Source of the DNA: Brucella tritici | GTDB taxonomy: Bacteria; Pseudomonadota; Alphaproteobacteria; Rhizobiales; Rhizobiaceae | Length of the DNA: 64,000 nucleotides | Direction of reading: 5' to 3' | Assembly: GCF_008932295.1 (NCBI RefSeq) | Contig: NZ_WBWA01000003.1 | Coordinates: forward strand, 124,001-188,000 | Part shown: positions 1 to 9,776 of the stretch, one piece after another | Layout of the letters: the number at the start of each line of letters is the position of its first letter | Position numbering within the stretch: position 1 is the first letter of the stretch | Made by a program: the position numbers and the translations under genes | Notes under the pieces: generated by a model | Told to the model about the DNA's origin: nothing | What the model saw: the letters and a program-made list of their open reading frames with translations, nothing else | Databases searched by the model: none

Positions 1-469
1 ATCGGAAGGCGAGAAGCACATGGCCGGAACCGGTGTCGAACAGGCTGATATGCGAACCGACGCGGATTGAAATGCCCCAGTAATCCGGAGCTTCCTGCTG
101 TGCAATGACGACAACAGATCCCCGGTCAAACACGGCAAGCTGGTTGGCCTGCTTCGAACGATCGGCAAGTTCACGCATGAAAGGCGTGGCAAAGGATGCA
201 AGTCTGCGCACCGGTGCATGAAGATGTGCAAGACCGAACAGCTTGAGCGTCAGTGAATAGCGGTCGCCCTCAAGCTTGGTCACGTAACCGCGCTTCACCA
301 GACGGTCGAGCATCCGGTAAAACTCGTTGGGGCTGCGGTCGAGGTGCTTGGCAATTTCTGCCTGTGTCAGCCCGCCATCCACGCTCGCAAGCAGTTCCAG
401 AATATCCAGTCCCTTGTCCAGCGCCGGGGCGCGATAGCGATCGTCTGTTTCCAAGTTGGCTCCCCTCAT
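1..469 (-). CDS. IclR-family transcriptional regulator (5' part; runs off the window)
   Basis: The reverse strand reads without a stop for 156 codons from ATG at 469 to the window edge. The N-terminal ~70 residues form a winged helix with the IclR-type recognition segment (LTQAEIAKHLDRSPNEFYR, then LVKRGYV), followed by the start of the ligand-binding domain (LFGLAHLHAPVRRLA, VVVIAQQEAPDYWG). A second possible start is TTG at 454, which has a well-placed AGGGGA. The gene is divergent from the sugar transporter operon, so it probably controls that operon in response to a sugar or acid intermediate. The family is clear; the ligand is inferred. The C-terminal half of the effector domain is outside the window. 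Confidence 0.85.
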   Translation of the reverse strand, partial: MRGANLETDDRYRAPALDKGLDILELLASVDGGLTQAEIAKHLDRSPNEFYRMLDRLVKRGYVTKLEGDRYSLTLKLFGLAHLHAPVRRLASFATPFMRELADRSKQANQLAVFDRGSVVVIAQQEAPDYWGISIRVGSHISLFDTGSGHVLLAFR

Positions 470-624
470 GAATATTCCCCTTCATATACGAACAGTCGTG
501 AATGCGAAAGTCGCAAATGTGCGGAAACTCGCCTTGACCGGTTTTGAATAATATGTTTGCATATAAATACCAAATTCACAATTGGGGGCGGACCGGGGAA
601 ATGTCCGTCGTGAGGAGGAGAAGC
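470..624. promoter_or_regulatory. Divergent intergenic control region with IclR-type operator candidate
   Basis: This spacer separates the regulator from the binding-protein gene. It holds a perfect inverted repeat ATATG-TTTG-CATAT at 551-564 and a TTGACC hexamer at 534-539. No good -10 lies 17 bases from that hexamer, but the AT-rich stretch at 562-568 is a weak candidate. A strong Shine-Dalgarno GAGGAGGAG at 612-620 serves the downstream gene. IclR proteins often bind short palindromes between divergent genes; the operator role is inferred. Confidence 0.5.
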
Positions 625-1941
625 ATGATGAGTTTCAAAACGTCCTGCCTGGCAGGAACGGCTCTATTGGCATTGGCAATGGGTTCCGCTGGTGCGGCCG
701 ATTTGCCGGGTAAGTTTGAAGGCGTAACCGTAAACGCCAAGCTGATCGGCGGTCAGCAATATGAAGCGCTTTATTCGCGCATTGCTGAATGGGAAAAGGC
801 GACCGGTGCCAAGGTCAATATCCTGTCCAAGAAGAACCACTTCGAACTGGACAAGGAAATCAAGTCGGACATCGCGTCGGGCTCGATCAACTGGTGCGTT
901 GGCTCCAACCATTCGTCTTTTGCGCCGCAATATCCTGATCTCTATGCCGACCTGAATGGTTTGCTTCCTGCGGGCGAAATCGAAGGCTTCGTGCCATCGG
1001 TGATCAAGGCTTCGACGCTTAACGACAAGCTGGTCATGCTTCCGCGCGCACAGTTCGACGTCTCGGCGCTCTACTATCAGAAGAGCCTTTACGAAGACGA
1101 CGCCAAGAAGACCGCGTTCAAGGAAAAATACGGCTACGATCTGGCGCCGCCAAAGACCTGGAAAGAAGTTTCCGATCAGGCTGTGTTCTTTGCCGATCCG
1201 CCGAATTTCTACGGCACGCAGTTTGCGGGCAAGGAAGAAGCCATCAATGGCCGCTTCTATGAAATGCTGGTCGCAGAAGGCGGCGAATATCTCAAGGACG
1301 GCAAGCCAGCTTTCAATTCTGAAGCCGGTGTCCGTGCGCTCGACTGGTTCGTCAATCTTTACAAGGCCAAGGCCGTTCCTGCCGGTACGACCAACTATCT
1401 GTGGGATGAACTGGGCGCGGGCTTTGCTTCCGGCACCATCGCGATCAATCTGGATTGGCCGGGCTGGGCGACCTACTTCAACGATCCGAAGTCGTCGAAG
1501 GTCGCTGGCAATGTCGGCATCGTTCCAGCGCCGACCGGTTCTTCCGGCAAGCGCACCGGCTGGTCGGGTCATCATGGTTTCTCGGTAACGGAAGCCTGCC
1601 CGACGAAGGAAGCCGCTGCATCGCTCGTCTGGTTCCTGACCAACGAAGATTCGCAGAAGCAGGAATCGGCCGCAGGCACGCTCCCGACCCGTACCGCTGT
1701 CTGGGATTACGTCATCGAACAGGCTGCTTCCGATCCATACAAGAAGGAAGTGCTCTCGGTGTTCCAGGAAACTGCAAAGACCGCATTCCCGGTTCCGCAG
1801 ACCCCGTCCTGGATCGAAATTTCCAACGCGGTCTATCCTGAACTTCAGGCTGCGATCCTTGGCGACAAGACCTCCCAGCAGGCTCTCGACGACGCTGCCA
1901 AAAAGGCAACGCAGATTCTTGAGGATGCGGGCGAGCTCTAA
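625..1941 (+). CDS. Sugar ABC transporter substrate-binding protein (family 1 extracellular solute-binding)
   Basis: The 438-residue product is the periplasmic receptor of a carbohydrate importer. It begins with a Sec signal peptide (basic MMSFK, hydrophobic core, cleavage near AGAA-D) and continues as a MalE/UgpB-type lobed binding protein (VNAKLIGGQQYEALYSRIAEWEKATG at the mature N terminus, shown here as a family-typical opening). Start 625 or 628 is chosen because GAGGAGGAG lies just upstream; a reading frame open from 544 has no ribosome site. It is first in the operon and is followed by a terminator hairpin, as is common where the receptor must be made in excess over the permeases. The substrate is probably a 6-deoxysugar or its acid, judged from the downstream enzymes. 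Confidence 0.9.
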   Translation: MMSFKTSCLAGTALLALAMGSAGAADLPGKFEGVTVNAKLIGGQQYEALYSRIAEWEKATGAKVNILSKKNHFELDKEIKSDIASGSINWCVGSNHSSFAPQYPDLYADLNGLLPAGEIEGFVPSVIKASTLNDKLVMLPRAQFDVSALYYQKSLYEDDAKKTAFKEKYGYDLAPPKTWKEVSDQAVFFADPPNFYGTQFAGKEEAINGRFYEMLVAEGGEYLKDGKPAFNSEAGVRALDWFVNLYKAKAVPAGTTNYLWDELGAGFASGTIAINLDWPGWATYFNDPKSSKVAGNVGIVPAPTGSSGKRTGWSGHHGFSVTEACPTKEAAASLVWFLTNEDSQKQESAAGTLPTRTAVWDYVIEQAASDPYKKEVLSVFQETAKTAFPVPQTPSWIEISNAVYPELQAAILGDKTSQQALDDAAKKATQILEDAGEL

Positions 1942-1962
1942 TCCTGCCTGAATGAAATCATG

Positions 1963-1999
1963 GGCCCGCCCTGAAACCTTTTTGGGGCGGGCCTTTTTT
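1963..1999 (+). terminator. Rho-independent terminator/attenuator after the binding-protein gene
   Basis: A perfect 9-bp stem (GGCCCGCCC at 1963-1971, GGGCGGGCC at 1985-1993) is followed by six T residues. It lies between the receptor and the first permease, so it probably lets only part of the transcription continue and stabilises the receptor mRNA. Confidence 0.85.
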
Positions 2000-2087
2000 G
2001 CCAGTAGCACTGCGTGGTCGGAACCACCGTTTTCAGTTCCGCCGGTTGCCAGTTCCACTGTTTGCCAATCCACTGTCTGGAAGAGCA

Positions 2088-2981
2088 ATGTTCAAGAGAC
2101 TTTCCCCGCCGGTCCTGCTTCTGCTCCCGGCCTTTATCATCCTCGCAGCGGTGGTTCTGTTTCCTCTCGCGCTGTCGCTTTATTCGAGCTTCACGCCGTT
2201 TCGGCTGACGCGTCCCGAGAGCCTGTTCAACTTCATCGGTTTCCGCAACTATCAGCGCATTCTGACCGACTGGGTGTTCTGGGCGGCCTTCATTCGCACG
2301 GTGGTCTTCCTCACCATTGCGCTCAATCTGGAAATGCTGCTCGGCCTCGGCCTTGCCATGCTCGTTAATAAGGCGACGCGTGGCCAGCGCGTGTTGCGCA
2401 CGCTGATGATGTTTCCGATGATGTTCTCGCCGGTGCTTGTCGGCTTCCAGTTCAAGTTCATGTTCAATGACAATATCGGTCTGGTCAACAATGCGCTGCA
2501 ATCGCTGGGCCTGACCAATACCGCCATTCCATGGCTGATCGACGGCAATCTGGCGCTGATCGCCATCCTGCTGGCGGAAGTCTGGATGTCGACTTCGGTC
2601 TTCGCGATCCTCATTCTGGGCGGCCTTCTGTCCATGCCGCAGGATCCGGTGGAAGCCGCGCGCGTCGATGGCTGCACGCCGTGGCAGACCTTCCGTTATG
2701 TCATCTGGCCTTACCTGATGCCTTTCGCCTATATCGCGATGACCATCCGTTCGCTGGATGTGGCGCGCGCCTATGACATTGTGAAGATCATGACCGATGG
2801 CGGTCCGGCGCGCCGCACCGAGCTGATCTGGACGCTGGTTGGCCGCACGGCCTATGCGGATGCGCAGATGGGCATGGCCAATGCCATGGCCTATGTCGCG
2901 ATCCTGCTCTCGATCCTCTTCACCGTCTTGTTCTTCCGCAAACTTGCGTCCGCACGCACGCAGATTGGAGCGGAGTGGTAA
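2088..2981 (+). CDS. Sugar ABC transporter permease, MalF/UgpA type
   Basis: This 297-residue inner-membrane protein has an N-terminal membrane helix (SPPVLLLLPAFIILAAVVLF) and further hydrophobic segments through residue ~290. The EAA loop that docks on the ATPase is EAARVDGCTPWQTFRYVIWP. ATG 2088 is preferred over earlier in-frame starts because the protein then begins in the usual way for the family (MFKRLSPP). Its stop is 2 bases before the next permease gene, so the two are translated together and presumably form a heterodimeric channel. Confidence 0.9.
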   Translation: MFKRLSPPVLLLLPAFIILAAVVLFPLALSLYSSFTPFRLTRPESLFNFIGFRNYQRILTDWVFWAAFIRTVVFLTIALNLEMLLGLGLAMLVNKATRGQRVLRTLMMFPMMFSPVLVGFQFKFMFNDNIGLVNNALQSLGLTNTAIPWLIDGNLALIAILLAEVWMSTSVFAILILGGLLSMPQDPVEAARVDGCTPWQTFRYVIWPYLMPFAYIAMTIRSLDVARAYDIVKIMTDGGPARRTELIWTLVGRTAYADAQMGMANAMAYVAILLSILFTVLFFRKLASARTQIGAEW

Positions 2982-2983
2982 TC

Positions 2984-3862
2984 ATGGCAACAACAACACT
3001 CAGCAACAGCCAGCATCGCCTGCTGCGCCGTATCAAGAAAATCGCCTATCTGGTCGGCCTGTTTCTGGCGATGACCGTCATTTGCCTGCCCGGCCTGTGG
3101 ATCGTGCTGTCCTCACTGCGTCCGCCAGTCGAAATCATGGCGAAACCGCCGGTGTGGATTCCGCAGGAAATCACCTTCGAGGCCTATCGCGCCATGTTCT
3201 CGGGCGCAGGCGCTGGCGGTATTCCGGTCTGGGATTATTTCCGCAACTCGCTCATCATCTCGGTGACCTCCACCGTGATTGCGCTGATCGTCGGCGTTTC
3301 GGGCGGCTATGCTTTCGCGCGCTTCCGCTTCTGGGGCAAGTCGGCAACCTTCCTCGGCTTTATGCTGACGCGTTCGGTGCCGGGTATTGCGCTCTCGCTG
3401 CCGCTCTTCATGGTGTTTTCCCGCGTTGGCATCATCGACACCCATTTCGGCCTCATCCTGACCTATGTGGCGCTGAACGTGCCATTCACGATCTGGCTGA
3501 TCGACGGTTTCTTCCGTCAGGTGCCGAAGGATCTTGCCGAAGCCGCCCAGATTGACGGCTGCACGCGCTGGCAGGCTTTCTGGCAGGTGGAGTTTCCGCT
3601 GGCCGGTCCCGGCATCGCGACGGCAGGCATCTTTGCCTTCCTCACCTCGTGGAACGAATATGCGCTGGCTTCCCAGCTGACCCGTTCCGTCAATTCCAAG
3701 ACCCTTCCTGTGGGTCTTCTCGATTACACCGCTGAATTCACCATCGACTGGCGCGGCATGTGCGCGCTGGCGGTCGTGATGATTATTCCGGCGCTGACCC
3801 TCACATTCATCGTCCAGAAACACCTTGTTGCTGGTCTGACGTTCGGCGCGGTTAAAGGTTGA
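2984..3862 (+). CDS. Sugar ABC transporter permease, MalG/UgpE type
   Basis: This 292-residue product is the second transmembrane subunit. It has a membrane helix near residues 20-45 and the EAA motif EAAQIDGCTRWQAFWQVEFP about 100 residues from the end, then the MalG-type SWNEYALA segment. ATG 2984 is chosen over an upstream in-frame GTG at 2975 because the latter lies inside the previous gene and a GGAG lies at the right distance. It is followed 7 bases later by the ATPase gene. Confidence 0.9.
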   Translation: MATTTLSNSQHRLLRRIKKIAYLVGLFLAMTVICLPGLWIVLSSLRPPVEIMAKPPVWIPQEITFEAYRAMFSGAGAGGIPVWDYFRNSLIISVTSTVIALIVGVSGGYAFARFRFWGKSATFLGFMLTRSVPGIALSLPLFMVFSRVGIIDTHFGLILTYVALNVPFTIWLIDGFFRQVPKDLAEAAQIDGCTRWQAFWQVEFPLAGPGIATAGIFAFLTSWNEYALASQLTRSVNSKTLPVGLLDYTAEFTIDWRGMCALAVVMIIPALTLTFIVQKHLVAGLTFGAVKG

Positions 3863-3869
3863 TATAGCA

Positions 3870-4961
<1,092 letters not shown>

Positions 4962-4963
4962 TC

Positions 4964-6082
4964 ATGGCACGTATTGAAAAAGTTGAACTGCGCATGGTTG
5001 ACCTTCCGCCGAAGGTCAAGCGCACCGACGCGATCCAGAGCTTCGTCAGCCAGGAAACGCCGATTGTCACCATCACCGATAGCGACGGTGCGGTCGGTAC
5101 GGGCTACAGCTATACGATCGGCACTGGCGGTTCGTCCGTCATGCGCCTATTGAGCGACCATCTCGTGCCGCTGATCATCGGTGAGGACGCCGATTGTATC
5201 GAAGCTATCTGGCGCAAGCTGGAATTCGCAACCCATGCCACGACCATCGGCCCGATCACCGCGCTGGCGCTGGCGGCAGTCGATACTGCGCTTTGGGATC
5301 TGCGCGCGAAGAAGCAGGGCCTGCCGCTCTGGAAGCTCGCAGGCGGCGCCAAGGAAAGCTGCCCGCTCTACACGACCGAAGGCGGCTGGCTGCATATCGA
5401 GAAAGAAGCGCTGGTCGAGGATGCATTGCAGGCCAAGGCCAAGGGCTTCACCGGCTCCAAAGTCAAGATCGGCAAGCCGCACGGTTCTGAAGATTATGCG
5501 CGCCTGTCCGCAGTGCGTGCGGCGCTGGGCGACGGCTTCGAAATCATGACTGATTGCAATCAGGGCTTTACGGTGGACGAAGCCATTCGCCGCGCCGAGC
5601 GCCTGAAGGAGCTTGATCTGGCATGGATCGAAGAACCGCTTCCAGCTGACGATCTCGACGGTCATATCCGCCTGACGCGCTCCACTCCGACGCCGATTGC
5701 GGTGGGCGAATCCATCTATTCGATCCGCCATTTCCGCGAATATATGCAGAAGGGTGCATGCTCCATCGTGCAGGTGGATGTTGCGCGCATCGGCGGCATC
5801 ACGCCTTGGCTGAAAGTCGCCCATGCGGCTGAAACATTCGACATTCCGGTCTGCCCGCACTTCCTGATGGAGCTGCATGTCAGCCTCGTCTGCGCGGTGC
5901 AGAACGGTCGCTATGTCGAATATATTCCGCAGCTCGACGACCTCACCACCAAGGGCATGGAAATCCGCGACGGCCGCGCCATTGCACCATCCGAGCCAGG
6001 TATTGGCATCGAGTGGGATTGGGACGCAGTGCGCGCCCGGTCGATTTCGGAATTCACCCGCGAGATCACGGAGGCGGCATGA
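4964..6082 (+). CDS. Mandelate racemase/muconate lactonizing enzyme family protein (probable sugar-acid dehydratase)
   Basis: The 372-residue protein is an enolase-superfamily enzyme. The barrel carries a KxK base motif (SKVKIGK), three metal ligands in MTDCNQ, WIEEPL and VGES, and a late CPHFLMELH segment. These acid-sugar dehydratases or racemases abstract a proton next to a carboxylate and use Mg2+. ATG 4964 follows the ATPase stop by 2 bases. It shares the operon with an L-fuconate-dehydratase-like gene (9777-11054), so it may handle a second acid sugar or an epimer. The exact substrate cannot be read from sequence. Confidence 0.85.
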   Translation: MARIEKVELRMVDLPPKVKRTDAIQSFVSQETPIVTITDSDGAVGTGYSYTIGTGGSSVMRLLSDHLVPLIIGEDADCIEAIWRKLEFATHATTIGPITALALAAVDTALWDLRAKKQGLPLWKLAGGAKESCPLYTTEGGWLHIEKEALVEDALQAKAKGFTGSKVKIGKPHGSEDYARLSAVRAALGDGFEIMTDCNQGFTVDEAIRRAERLKELDLAWIEEPLPADDLDGHIRLTRSTPTPIAVGESIYSIRHFREYMQKGACSIVQVDVARIGGITPWLKVAHAAETFDIPVCPHFLMELHVSLVCAVQNGRYVEYIPQLDDLTTKGMEIRDGRAIAPSEPGIGIEWDWDAVRARSISEFTREITEAA

Positions 6083-6423
6083 CGTCTCCCGCAAAACAGC
6101 GCATGGGCATGGTGATTGGCCTCAATGCGGAGAAGATCGCAGAATATAAGAAGCTGCACGCTGCCGTGTGGCCGGAAATTCTTGCGCTCATCTCGGAATG
6201 CAACATCACCAACTATACGATCTTTCTGAAAGAGCCGGAAAATCTGTTGTTCGGCACATGGGACTATGTCGGCACCGACTTTGACGCCGACATGAAGAAG
6301 ATGGCCGATAACCCGAAAAATCAGGAATGGTGGTCCGTCTGCATGCCATGCCAGAAGCCGCTCGAAACCCGCAAAGAGGGCGAGTGGTGGGCAATGATGG
6401 AAGAGGTGTTCCATCATGACTGA
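6079..6423 (+). CDS. L-rhamnose mutarotase family protein (RhaM/FucU-like 6-deoxysugar mutarotase)
   Basis: The 114-residue protein matches the small dimeric L-rhamnose mutarotase family: an opening MGMVIGLNAEKIAEYKKLH segment, the AVWPEIL motif, the NYTIFL strand, LLFGTWDY and a WW pair near the middle. Such enzymes interconvert alpha and beta anomers of rhamnose or related sugars. ATGA overlap with the previous gene (start 6079, stop 6080-6082) shows translational coupling. Its presence supports a 6-deoxyhexose as the imported sugar. Confidence 0.85.
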   Translation: MTSPAKQRMGMVIGLNAEKIAEYKKLHAAVWPEILALISECNITNYTIFLKEPENLLFGTWDYVGTDFDADMKKMADNPKNQEWWSVCMPCQKPLETRKEGEWWAMMEEVFHHD

Positions 6424-7495
6424 GGCTTTCGATCCAAAGCAGCTGCGTCAGTGGTGGGCCAAGCCCTCCAAGCCAAAACCCATCGTGATCTTCGGCGCGG
6501 GCAGCATTGTCGGCGACGCGCATCTGCCCGCCTATAAGAAGGGCGGCTTTCCGGTTGCCGGTATTTTTGATCCCAATCTGGACAAGGCTAAAGAGCTAGC
6601 CGACCAGTGGGGCATCAAGGCTTTTGCCAGCGCTGAGGAAGCGCTTGCCGTCGAAGGCGCGATCTTCGATCTGGCAACGCCACCGTCGGCCCATGCAGCG
6701 ATCCTGTCGCAATTGCCGGAAGGTGCGGCTGTTCTGATCCAGAAGCCGATGGGCAGCGACCTTGCCGCAGCAACAGAGATCCTGAAGGTCTGCCGCGCGC
6801 GCAATCTGAAAGCGGCGGTGAATTTCCAGCTGCGTTTCGCGCCGATGATGCTCGCGCTTTACGACGCCGTCGATAAGGGCCTGCTTGGCGAAGTGGTGGA
6901 TTTCGACGCCTGGCTGGCGCTCGCCACGCCATGGGGTCTGTGGCCTTTCCTGAAAGGTCTGCCGCGCATCGAGATCGCCATGCATTCGATCCATTATCTG
7001 GATTTCATCCGCGGTCTGCTTGGCAATCCGCTCGGTGTTCATGCCAAGACCATCGGTCATCCGAACCATGACGTGGCTCAGACCCGCACCGCCGCAATCC
7101 TCGATTATGGCGACCGTGTCCGTTGTGCTCTGTCGGTCAATCATGACCATGATTTCGGCCGCAAGTTTCAGGCCTGCGAGTTCCGCATCTGTGGCGCGCA
7201 AGGTGCGGCCTATGTGAAACTGGGCGTCAATCTCGACTATCCGCGCGGTGAGCCGGACGAGCTTTGGATCAAGCCCAAGGGCGGTGATGACTGGGTTTCC
7301 GTGCCGCTCGAAGGTGCCTGGTTCCCCGACGCTTTCCTCAATCGCATGGCGCAGTTGCAGCGTTTCGCGACAGGCGAAGATGCTGAGCTCTTTGGTTCTG
7401 TCGAAGATGCCTGGCACACCATGGCGCTTGTCGAGGCCGCCTATCAGTCGAGCGCTGCGCCCGCCACGCCGCTTGCCGCAAAACCGGAGGTCTGA
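6416..7495 (+). CDS. Gfo/Idh/MocA-family oxidoreductase
   Basis: The 359-residue NAD(P)-dependent dehydrogenase has an N-terminal Rossmann fold ([18 protein letters not shown] near residues 22-40) and the C-terminal alpha/beta domain of the family ([15 protein letters not shown]). The usual EKP motif of the family appears as QKP (LIQKPMGSD), a change that may affect catalysis or specificity. It overlaps the mutarotase gene by 8 bases. In this operon it may be the first oxidation step on the sugar, since no other sugar 1-dehydrogenase is visible; that role is inferred. Confidence 0.88.
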   Translation: MTEAFDPKQLRQWWAKPSKPKPIVIFGAGSIVGDAHLPAYKKGGFPVAGIFDPNLDKAKELADQWGIKAFASAEEALAVEGAIFDLATPPSAHAAILSQLPEGAAVLIQKPMGSDLAAATEILKVCRARNLKAAVNFQLRFAPMMLALYDAVDKGLLGEVVDFDAWLALATPWGLWPFLKGLPRIEIAMHSIHYLDFIRGLLGNPLGVHAKTIGHPNHDVAQTRTAAILDYGDRVRCALSVNHDHDFGRKFQACEFRICGAQGAAYVKLGVNLDYPRGEPDELWIKPKGGDDWVSVPLEGAWFPDAFLNRMAQLQRFATGEDAELFGSVEDAWHTMALVEAAYQSSAAPATPLAAKPEV

Positions 7496-7497
7496 TC

Positions 7498-7944
7498 ATG
7501 GCCGAACAGAAAATCTACTACGAAGACTATGAAATGAATCATGTGCGCCTCACCACGGGCCGCACCATCACCGAAACCGATTTCGTGGTTCATGCCGGGC
7601 ATACGGGCGATTTTTTCCCGCATCATATGGATGCGGAATTTGCCAAGACATTGCCGGGCGGCCAGCGCATTGCGCATGGCACCATGATCTTTGCAATCGG
7701 CGTCGGCCTCACGGCGACGCTGATCAACCCGGTTGCTTTTTCCTATGGTTATGATCGTCTGCGGTTTATTCGTCCGGTGCATATCGGCGATACGATCCGC
7801 ACACGGGTTACGATCAGCGCCAAGGAAGACGATCCCAAGCGCGCCACTATGGGACGCGTGACGGAACGCTGCGAAGTGCTTAATCAGCGGGATGAAGTGG
7901 TGCTCGCTTGCGACCACATCCTGCTTGTCGAACGGAAGGCTTGA
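7498..7944 (+). CDS. MaoC-like dehydratase/hydratase
   Basis: The 148-residue single hot-dog protein contains the MaoC/R-specific hydratase active-site pattern [11 protein letters not shown] with Asp and His, then the [13 protein letters not shown] segment. Family members hydrate or dehydrate enoyl-CoA or related substrates. Genes of this kind are found in several sugar or acid catabolic operons without an established step. It starts 3 bases after the oxidoreductase and ends 3 bases before the SDR, so it belongs to the operon. Substrate unknown. Confidence 0.85.
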   Translation: MAEQKIYYEDYEMNHVRLTTGRTITETDFVVHAGHTGDFFPHHMDAEFAKTLPGGQRIAHGTMIFAIGVGLTATLINPVAFSYGYDRLRFIRPVHIGDTIRTRVTISAKEDDPKRATMGRVTERCEVLNQRDEVVLACDHILLVERKA

Positions 7945-7946
7945 AA

Positions 7947-8681
7947 ATGACGATACGATTTGATGGAAAAACCGCACTGGTGACGGCTGCCGCTCAGGGC
8001 ATTGGCCGTGCAAGTGCACTGGCTTTTGCGGAAGCTGGCGCCAAGGTCTATGCGACCGACATCAACGAGGCAGCTCTCAAGGAAATCGACGGTGTCAACG
8101 GTATCGTCACCCGCAAGCTCAATGTGCTTGATGAAGCGGAAGTGAAGGCGCTGGTCGCCGAAATCGGTCAGGTGGACATCCTGTTCAATTGCGCAGGCGT
8201 CGTCCATGGCGGCTCGATTTTGGAAATGAAGGACGAAGACCTCGACTTCGCCGTCAATCTCAATATCCGCTCGATGATCCGCACCATTCGCGCCGTGCTG
8301 CCAGGCATGCTGGAGCGCAAGGACGGTTCTATCGTCAACATGGCGTCCGTCGCGTCGAGCGTGAAGGGCGTGCCGAACCGCTTTGCCTATGGCGTCACCA
8401 AGGCCGCTGTCATTGGTCTGACCAAGGCTATTGCTGCCGACTATGTTGCCAAGGGCATCCGCTGCAACGCCATCTGCCCCGGTACGGTTGAAAGCCCATC
8501 GCTTCAGGACCGCCTGCGTGCGCAGGGCGATTATGAAGAACAGCGCGCGGCGTTCATCGCCCGTCAGCCGATTGGCCGCATCGGTCAGCCGGAAGAAATC
8601 GCTGATCTCGCCGTGTATCTCGCCGGTGCGACCTACACGACCGGTCAGGCTTACAACATTGATGGCGGCTGGACGATTTAG
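7947..8681 (+). CDS. SDR oxidoreductase, probable 2-keto-3-deoxy-L-fuconate dehydrogenase
   Basis: The 244-residue short-chain dehydrogenase has the cofactor motif TAAAQGIGRA (residues ~12-21), an acidic D at the end of beta-2 (ATDINEAAL, which favours NAD), the NCAG strand, catalytic Ser (VNMASVASS) and the YxxxK pair (AYGVTKAA). Overall it resembles the BDH2/KDF dehydrogenase group. ATG 7947 is preferred over an in-frame codon at 7908 that lies inside the MaoC gene. Context with a FAH-type hydrolase and fuconate dehydratase supports oxidation of 2-keto-3-deoxy-L-fuconate to the 2,4-diketo acid. The family is certain, the substrate likely. Confidence 0.85.
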   Translation: MTIRFDGKTALVTAAAQGIGRASALAFAEAGAKVYATDINEAALKEIDGVNGIVTRKLNVLDEAEVKALVAEIGQVDILFNCAGVVHGGSILEMKDEDLDFAVNLNIRSMIRTIRAVLPGMLERKDGSIVNMASVASSVKGVPNRFAYGVTKAAVIGLTKAIAADYVAKGIRCNAICPGTVESPSLQDRLRAQGDYEEQRAAFIARQPIGRIGQPEEIADLAVYLAGATYTTGQAYNIDGGWTI

Positions 8682-8688
8682 GGCAATC

Positions 8689-8814
8689 GATATTCAGGCT
8701 CTGGCGGCCTGCAAATGGCATTTTTCTTCGCCTTCCGGTGCTCATGTACCTTTAAGTACATTCCGCTCCGGTTCTCGAAAAACACCATTTTCGGCACGCC
8801 ATAGCCAGAATCTC
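8689..8814. repeat. Large imperfect palindrome (about 126 bp), intergenic repeat element
   Basis: The sequence from GATATTCAGGCTCTGGCGG to the mirror end CGCCATAGCCAGAATCTC folds back on itself over nearly its full length, with the centre at about 8751 (GTAC-ctttaa-GTAC). Only scattered mismatches interrupt the arms. It begins 8 bases after the SDR stop. It has the form of the small non-coding palindromic repeats that are scattered in Brucella and other rhizobial genomes. In RNA it would form a long hairpin that could protect the upstream message or reduce read-through. Confidence 0.8.
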
Positions 8815-8861
8815 AACCACCCTTAGCCCCATCTCTTTCATCCCCCCAAAGGAGTAAACTC

Positions 8862-9707
8862 ATGAAATTTCTTCGTTACGGTGAAGCCGGTCAGGAAAAG
8901 CCGGGCATTCTCGATGCCGATGGTGCGATCCGCGATCTCTCCGCGCATGTAAGCGACCTTTCCGGTGCGGCTCTGGCCCCCGATGCGCTGGCCAAGCTTG
9001 GCGCTGTCGACGTCAATTCGCTGCCAAAGGTCGAAGGCAATCCGCGCCTTGGCCCGTGCGTTGCTGGCACCGGCAAGTTCATCTGCATCGGTCTCAACTA
9101 TTCCGACCATGCGGCTGAAACGGGCGCTACCGTACCGCCAGAGCCGATCATCTTCATGAAGGCTACATCGGCAATCGTTGGCCCGAATGACGACCTGCTC
9201 ATTCCGCGCGGTTCTGAAAAGACCGATTGGGAAGTCGAACTCGGTATCGTGATCGGCAAGACCGCGAAATACGTGTCGGAAGACGATGCGCTTGATTATG
9301 TTGCTGGTTATTGCACCATCCATGATGTGTCTGAGCGCGCTTTCCAGATCGAGCGTCAGGGTCAGTGGACGAAGGGCAAGTCCTGCGACACATTCGGCCC
9401 GACCGGCCCGTGGCTCGTGACCAAGGACGAAGTTGCTGACCCGGAAAATCTTGGCATGTGGCTGAAGGTCAATGGCGAAACCATGCAGAACGGCTCGTCG
9501 AAGACGATGATCTACGGCATTCGCCACCTCGTTTCCTATCTCTCGCAGTTCATGTCGCTTCAGCCGGGCGATATCATCTCCACCGGCACGCCTCCCGGCG
9601 TCGGCATGGGCATGAAGCCGCCTCGCTACCTGAAGGCTGGCGATGTCGTCGAACTCGGCATTGAAGGCCTTGGTTCGCAGAAGCAGAACGTACGCGCTGA
9701 CATCTAG
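8862..9707 (+). CDS. Fumarylacetoacetate hydrolase family protein, probable 2,4-diketo-3-deoxy-L-fuconate hydrolase
   Basis: The 281-residue enzyme has a short N-terminal domain and a FAH catalytic domain: FICIGLNYSDHAAE, the Ex(E) metal ligands in DWEVELGIVIG and the Asp ligand in TIHDVSERAFQ, and the closing STGTPPGVGMG loop. FAH-family members cleave C-C bonds in diketo acids. Beside a KDF-dehydrogenase-like SDR and a fuconate dehydratase, the natural reaction is 2,4-diketo-3-deoxy-L-fuconate to pyruvate and L-lactate. AAAGGAG precedes the ATG at a good distance. Family certain, substrate inferred from context. Confidence 0.88.
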   Translation: MKFLRYGEAGQEKPGILDADGAIRDLSAHVSDLSGAALAPDALAKLGAVDVNSLPKVEGNPRLGPCVAGTGKFICIGLNYSDHAAETGATVPPEPIIFMKATSAIVGPNDDLLIPRGSEKTDWEVELGIVIGKTAKYVSEDDALDYVAGYCTIHDVSERAFQIERQGQWTKGKSCDTFGPTGPWLVTKDEVADPENLGMWLKVNGETMQNGSSKTMIYGIRHLVSYLSQFMSLQPGDIISTGTPPGVGMGMKPPRYLKAGDVVELGIEGLGSQKQNVRADI

Positions 9708-9719
9708 GTGTTTGTTTAT

Positions 9720-9758
9720 GCATGATCCCAAGACCGTTCCCATGTTTTGGGATCATGC
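9720..9758. repeat. Inverted repeat between hydrolase and fuconate dehydratase genes
   Basis: Perfect 12-bp arms GCATGATCCCAA (9720-9731) and TTGGGATCATGC (9747-9758) enclose 15 bases. There is no T-run, so it is not a typical terminator. It may be a small repeat element or an RNA-stabilising hairpin. Confidence 0.7.
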
Positions 9759-9776
9759 CCTGATCACGGATATATC

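Noticed and set aside
664..2088. Long minus-strand open frame (474 codons) opposite the binding-protein gene
   Set aside because: It is the shadow of a high-GC gene on the other strand, has no family features and no ribosome site; the plus-strand protein has a signal peptide and clear family motifs.
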